Source of the DNA: JAJDXO01 sp964620095
GTDB lineage: Bacteria > Pseudomonadota > Alphaproteobacteria > Rhodospirillales > UBA2165
Assembly (NCBI GenBank): GCA_964620095.1
Contig: CAZUGT010000356.1
Coordinates: 1 to 8,118, forward strand
Direction: 5' to 3'
DNA: 8,118 nucleotides
Below the pieces are notes generated by a model. That model saw only the letters and a program-made list of their open reading frames with translations. It had not been told where the DNA came from and ran no database searches. Below are positions 5,542 through 8,118 of the stretch, one piece after another. How positions within the stretch are numbered: position 1 is the stretch's first letter; each line of letters starts with the position of its first letter. The translations under genes and the position numbers were made by a program.

Positions 5542-7095
5542 ATGGTCGCCAGGGTCAATACGGTCGCCTTTTCCGGGATCGACGTGCTGGACGTTGATGT
5601 TCAGGTGCAGATCGGCGGCGGCATGCCGGCCTTTTCGGTGGTCGGCCTGCCCGACAAGGCGGTGGCCGAGAGCCGGGAGCGGGTTCGCGCCGCCATCTCG
5701 GCCATCGGCCTCTCCCTGCCGCCCAAGCGGATCACCGTCAACCTGTCTCCCGCCGATCTCGCCAAGGAGGGCAGTCATTTCGACCTGCCCATCGCCCTCG
5801 GGCTGCTGGCCGCCATGGGGGTATTGCCCGAGGATGATGTCGCCGGCTTCGCGGCCTTGGGCGAGCTCGCCCTGGACGGCGCCGTCACGCCGGTCGCCGG
5901 GGTGCTGCCGGCGGCCTTGGGTGCGGCGGGCCGCGGGCTCGGGCTGATCTGTCCGGCGGCGCAAGGCTCCGAGGCCGCCTGGGCGGGGGAGATCGAGGTA
6001 CTGGCGCCCGGCAGCCTGCTGGCCCTGATCAACCATTTCAAGGGCACCCAGGTCCTGAGCCCGCCCGCGCCGGAAATGGCCGACGACGCGGCGGCGGCGG
6101 CCGATCTGGCCGACATCAAGGGCCAGGAAAGCGCCAAGCGGGCCCTCGAAGTGGCGGCCGCCGGCGGCCACAACCTGCTGATGGTCGGCCCGCCGGGGTC
6201 GGGGAAATCCATGCTCGCCGAACGGCTGCCGGGCATTCTCCCCGAACTCGACCCGGCGGAAGCCCTCGAAGTGTCGATGATCCACTCCATCGCCGGGGCG
6301 CTGGACGGCGGGCGCCTCAAGCGCCGCCGCCCGTTCCGCAGCCCCCATCACTCGGCCTCGATGCCCTCGCTGGTGGGCGGCGGCCACCGGGCGAAACCGG
6401 GGGAAGTGTCCCTGGCCCACTTGGGCGTCCTGTTTCTGGACGAGTTTCCCGAGTTCAACCGCGCCGCCCTGGAGGCGCTCCGCCAGCCCATGGAAGCGGG
6501 CCGCGCGACCGTCGCCCGGGCCAACGCGCACGTCACCTATCCCGCCCGATTCCAGCTGGTCGCGGCGATGAATCCCTGCCGCTGCGGCTACCTGGACGAC
6601 CCGGCGCTGGCCTGCAACCGGGTGCCCAAATGCGCCGCCGACTACCAGTCGAGGATTTCCGGGCCCATGTTCGACCGCATGGACCTCCATGTGGACGTGC
6701 CCGCCGTCAGGCCCGCGGATCTCTCGCTGCCGCCCCCGGCGGAAGGGTCCGCCGAAATCCGCGCCCGGGTGGCCGCCGCCCGCGCAATCCAGCGGGACCG
6801 CTTCGCGGGCGTAACGGCCGCCGAGGCGGGCGGGCGCGCCGTCAGATGCAACGCCGACGCCGACGGCGCGCTCCTGGAGGAAATCGCCGCGCCCGAGGCC
6901 GACGGCCGGGTATTGCTTACCGAGGCCGCCGAGAGGATGCGCCTGTCGGCCCGGGGCTATCACCGGGTCTTGAGGGTCGCGCGGACCCTCGCCGACCTCG
7001 ACGGCTCGGGCATCGTCCGCCGCCTGCACGTGGCCGAGGCGCTGTCCTACCGCCGGGTGGTGCCCGGCCGCCAGGCGGCGCTGATGGCGGGGTAA
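5542..7095 (+). CDS. yifB: YifB/ComM family Mg-chelatase-like AAA+ ATPase
   Basis: The 517-residue protein has full family length. An N-terminal ChlI/Lon-S5-like domain spans about 20-165 (GLPDKAVAESRERVRAA 35-51; KEGSHFDLPIALGLL 75-89). The AAA+ core follows: Walker A GPPGSGKS at 216-223, the Mg-chelatase signature PFRSPHHSAS 264-273, Walker B VLFLDEFPEF 296-305, and MNPCRCGY 343-350, with Cys346, Cys348, Cys358 and Cys364 placed as a zinc-binding set. The arginine-finger-type segment SRISGPMFDRMDLHVDVP is at 370-387, and the C-terminal Mg_chelatase_C helical domain covers ~400-510. The naturally transformable homologue ComM is a hexameric helicase that promotes branch migration during integration of transforming DNA; in other bacteria YifB has no settled role. 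The start MVARVNTVAF is the normal family start; its ribosome site is weak. It is downstream of gshB but separated by the opposite-strand kinase gene. Confidence 0.95.
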   Translation: MVARVNTVAFSGIDVLDVDVQVQIGGGMPAFSVVGLPDKAVAESRERVRAAISAIGLSLPPKRITVNLSPADLAKEGSHFDLPIALGLLAAMGVLPEDDVAGFAALGELALDGAVTPVAGVLPAALGAAGRGLGLICPAAQGSEAAWAGEIEVLAPGSLLALINHFKGTQVLSPPAPEMADDAAAAADLADIKGQESAKRALEVAAAGGHNLLMVGPPGSGKSMLAERLPGILPELDPAEALEVSMIHSIAGALDGGRLKRRRPFRSPHHSASMPSLVGGGHRAKPGEVSLAHLGVLFLDEFPEFNRAALEALRQPMEAGRATVARANAHVTYPARFQLVAAMNPCRCGYLDDPALACNRVPKCAADYQSRISGPMFDRMDLHVDVPAVRPADLSLPPPAEGSAEIRARVAAARAIQRDRFAGVTAAEAGGRAVRCNADADGALLEEIAAPEADGRVLLTEAAERMRLSARGYHRVLRVARTLADLDGSGIVRRLHVAEALSYRRVVPGRQAALMAG

Positions 7096-7133
7096 ATGCG
7101 TTTATTCGCAATGCATTGATCGCGGTCAGAAGC

Positions 7134-7139
7134 TAATAT
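7134..7139 (+). promoter_or_regulatory. Weak -10 element placed for a leaderless transcript
   Basis: TAATAT lies five bases before the ATG at 7145, where no Shine-Dalgarno sequence is visible. A start site the usual distance from this element would fall on the ATG itself, giving a leaderless mRNA. The match is only four of six and no good -35 is seen. Confidence 0.25.
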
Positions 7140-7144
7140 GGTGT

Positions 7145-7996
7145 ATGAGCGAAATTCCAGATTTTAGACTTTATGGCGACGGCGATCCAACTGTAGAAGC
7201 CAAGATTCAGCCTCGGCTGGAGCTTCGCGGCTGGGATCAATTGACCAAAGATGAAAAAGGGATAGCCCTTCAAGACCTAGCTAATAAGGGTTGGCTCAGC
7301 AACTACTCCAAACCAATTTTGAACACTATCAGCTACTTAAATGAGAAGTATTTGCGGGAGTGTCCAGGAACTCGACTCCATCGGATTCGACCCGAGCGGA
7401 ATAACTATTATGGAACCGACAATGAACATGATCGCATGAAAGCCGCATTGAACGATTTTTGCGATCTGTTCCAGAAGGAGGCTTCTGAAGATTTGGTCCT
7501 TAGAATGCTCTCGGTATTCGCGAGGAACAACATCGATAGAAGCTATCTCGGTTCCGCGAAGAAGGAGGCAGACCCCGAAAAACGGGAGAAATATATCAAG
7601 CTCGCGTTCAAGAATTTTGACCGGCTCGCGAACTGTTTGAACCACATATTTGAGCAATTTGCCGTGAACGTTTTGGTCACACGGAGCGGCTTCGTTCCGC
7701 GCCAAGACCCCTGGATCGACCAGGAGGTGTATCGGCCAACATTAGAGGCCCTATCAGATCCAAGGTGGGAGGATGTAAATGGCGATCTGGGTGCAATGTT
7801 CAGCGATTACCGTGCGGGCGAATATTCCGAAGTAATCACCAAAGCACACAGCGTCGTACATCGCTTCCTTAAGGTTCTGTTTCACGAGGAAGGTGGAAGT
7901 GGGAAGGGCGAGATTGGAAAATTGTTTAAATTGGCGAGAGACCAGAACGTGATATCCGACAATCGGTTTGCACGTTCATTAGAGCCTCAGGCGTGA
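7145..7996 (+). pseudogene. Abortive-infection-like protein, C-terminus probably truncated by an IS630-type insertion
   Basis: The open frame gives 283 residues, with no signal peptide or long hydrophobic segment. The N-terminal ~200 residues are not recognised. The end, from about 222 (DYRAGEYSEVITKAHSVVHRFLKVLF through GKGEIGKLFKLARDQNV), resembles the start of Abi_C/HEPN-like C-terminal domains of abortive-infection proteins, where a helix of the form GxYxxAIxxAxxLxE is followed by further helices and an Arg-Asn...His-type motif. Here the protein stops (RFARSLEPQA) before those later helices. The likely IS left end begins after the TA at 7980-7981, so the last four residues would come from IS sequence. 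Base composition is clearly AT-richer than yifB and the ribosome site is absent. A function in phage defence is inference; it may also be an intact protein of an unknown family. Confidence 0.55.
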
Positions 7997-8118
7997 AAAT
8001 TGAATCGTCGGGGATTCCTTTTTGTTTGGAATGGTGATTCCCTGTGCCCAGGAGGTGTTGTTATGGGCAGAGCGATTTCGACGGATCTTCGTTTACGTAT
8101 GGTGCGGGGGATATCGGC
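7982..8118 (+). mobile_element. Left end of an IS630-family insertion sequence (continues beyond the window)
   Basis: A typical IS630 transposase start lies at 8063. IS630 elements insert at and duplicate TA; the nearest suitable TA inside the upstream gene is 7980-7981, giving a left end near 7982 and an 81-base leader, a normal size. The leader holds an inverted repeat (ATTCC...GGAAT around 8013-8031). The boundary is inferred because the right end is not in the window. Confidence 0.45.
8063..8118 (+). CDS. IS630-family transposase, N-terminal fragment at the window edge
   Basis: A perfect AGGAGG (8050-8055) stands seven bases before ATG 8063, giving MGRAISTDLRLRMVRGIS before the window ends. 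This opening closely follows the usual N-terminus of IS630-family transposases (a pattern like M-x-x-x-x-S-x-D-L-R-x-R-V), which begins the helix-turn-helix DNA-binding domain; the DDE catalytic domain would lie downstream, outside the window. Only 18 codons can be read, so the family call rests on a short match and intactness cannot be judged. It is the only gene here with a full-consensus ribosome site, consistent with an independent mobile gene. Confidence 0.7.
   Translation, partial: MGRAISTDLRLRMVRGIS

Noticed and set aside
5461..7029. 522-codon minus-strand open frame opposite yifB
   Set aside because: Composition is shadow-like and yifB on the plus strand is complete with Walker motifs.

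Overview
The window looks like a high-GC alphaproteobacterial chromosome, most likely Rhodospirillales-like. This rests on the form of the glutathione synthetase, the YifB protein and the gene order, not on any database search. Its backbone is a conserved housekeeping neighbourhood. The start of a minus-strand lipoprotein gene at the left edge, probably an LpoA-type penicillin-binding-protein activator, is followed divergently by rsmI (16S rRNA C1402 2'-O-methyltransferase) and yraN (UPF0102 nuclease-fold protein). Further right come a two-BON-domain lipoprotein like DolP/YraP, gshB (glutathione synthetase) and yifB/comM (Mg-chelatase-like AAA+ ATPase). E. coli has the related set yraL(rsmI)/yraM(lpoA)-yraN-diaA-yraP(dolP), so this is an ancient envelope-linked cluster.

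Three pieces break the backbone. (1) About 1549-2633 separates yraN from the dolP-like gene. It is visibly more AT-rich and holds a minus-strand DUF3800 gene. It also holds a compact plus-strand unit of promoter-like sequence, about 70 bases and a strong intrinsic terminator, which may be an unannotated small RNA. (2) A minus-strand aminoglycoside-phosphotransferase-fold kinase gene lies between gshB and yifB; its stop codon directly abuts that of gshB. (3) From about 7100 the composition becomes AT-richer again. A gene whose C-terminal part resembles abortive-infection (Abi_C/HEPN-like) proteins runs into what looks like the left end of an IS630-family element, whose transposase start is at 8063. 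The Abi-like gene therefore appears truncated by insertion.

rsmI and yraN are close enough to be co-transcribed. The dolP-like gene and gshB are 131 bases apart and may share a transcript or have separate promoters; a near-consensus CtrA box lies upstream of the dolP-like gene. The lipoprotein gene and rsmI overlap divergently at their 5' ends. No CRISPR array, rRNA or tRNA gene was found. The strongest leads for something undescribed are the sRNA-like unit, the DUF3800 insertion and the interrupted Abi-like gene. I see no complete, clearly novel multi-gene system.
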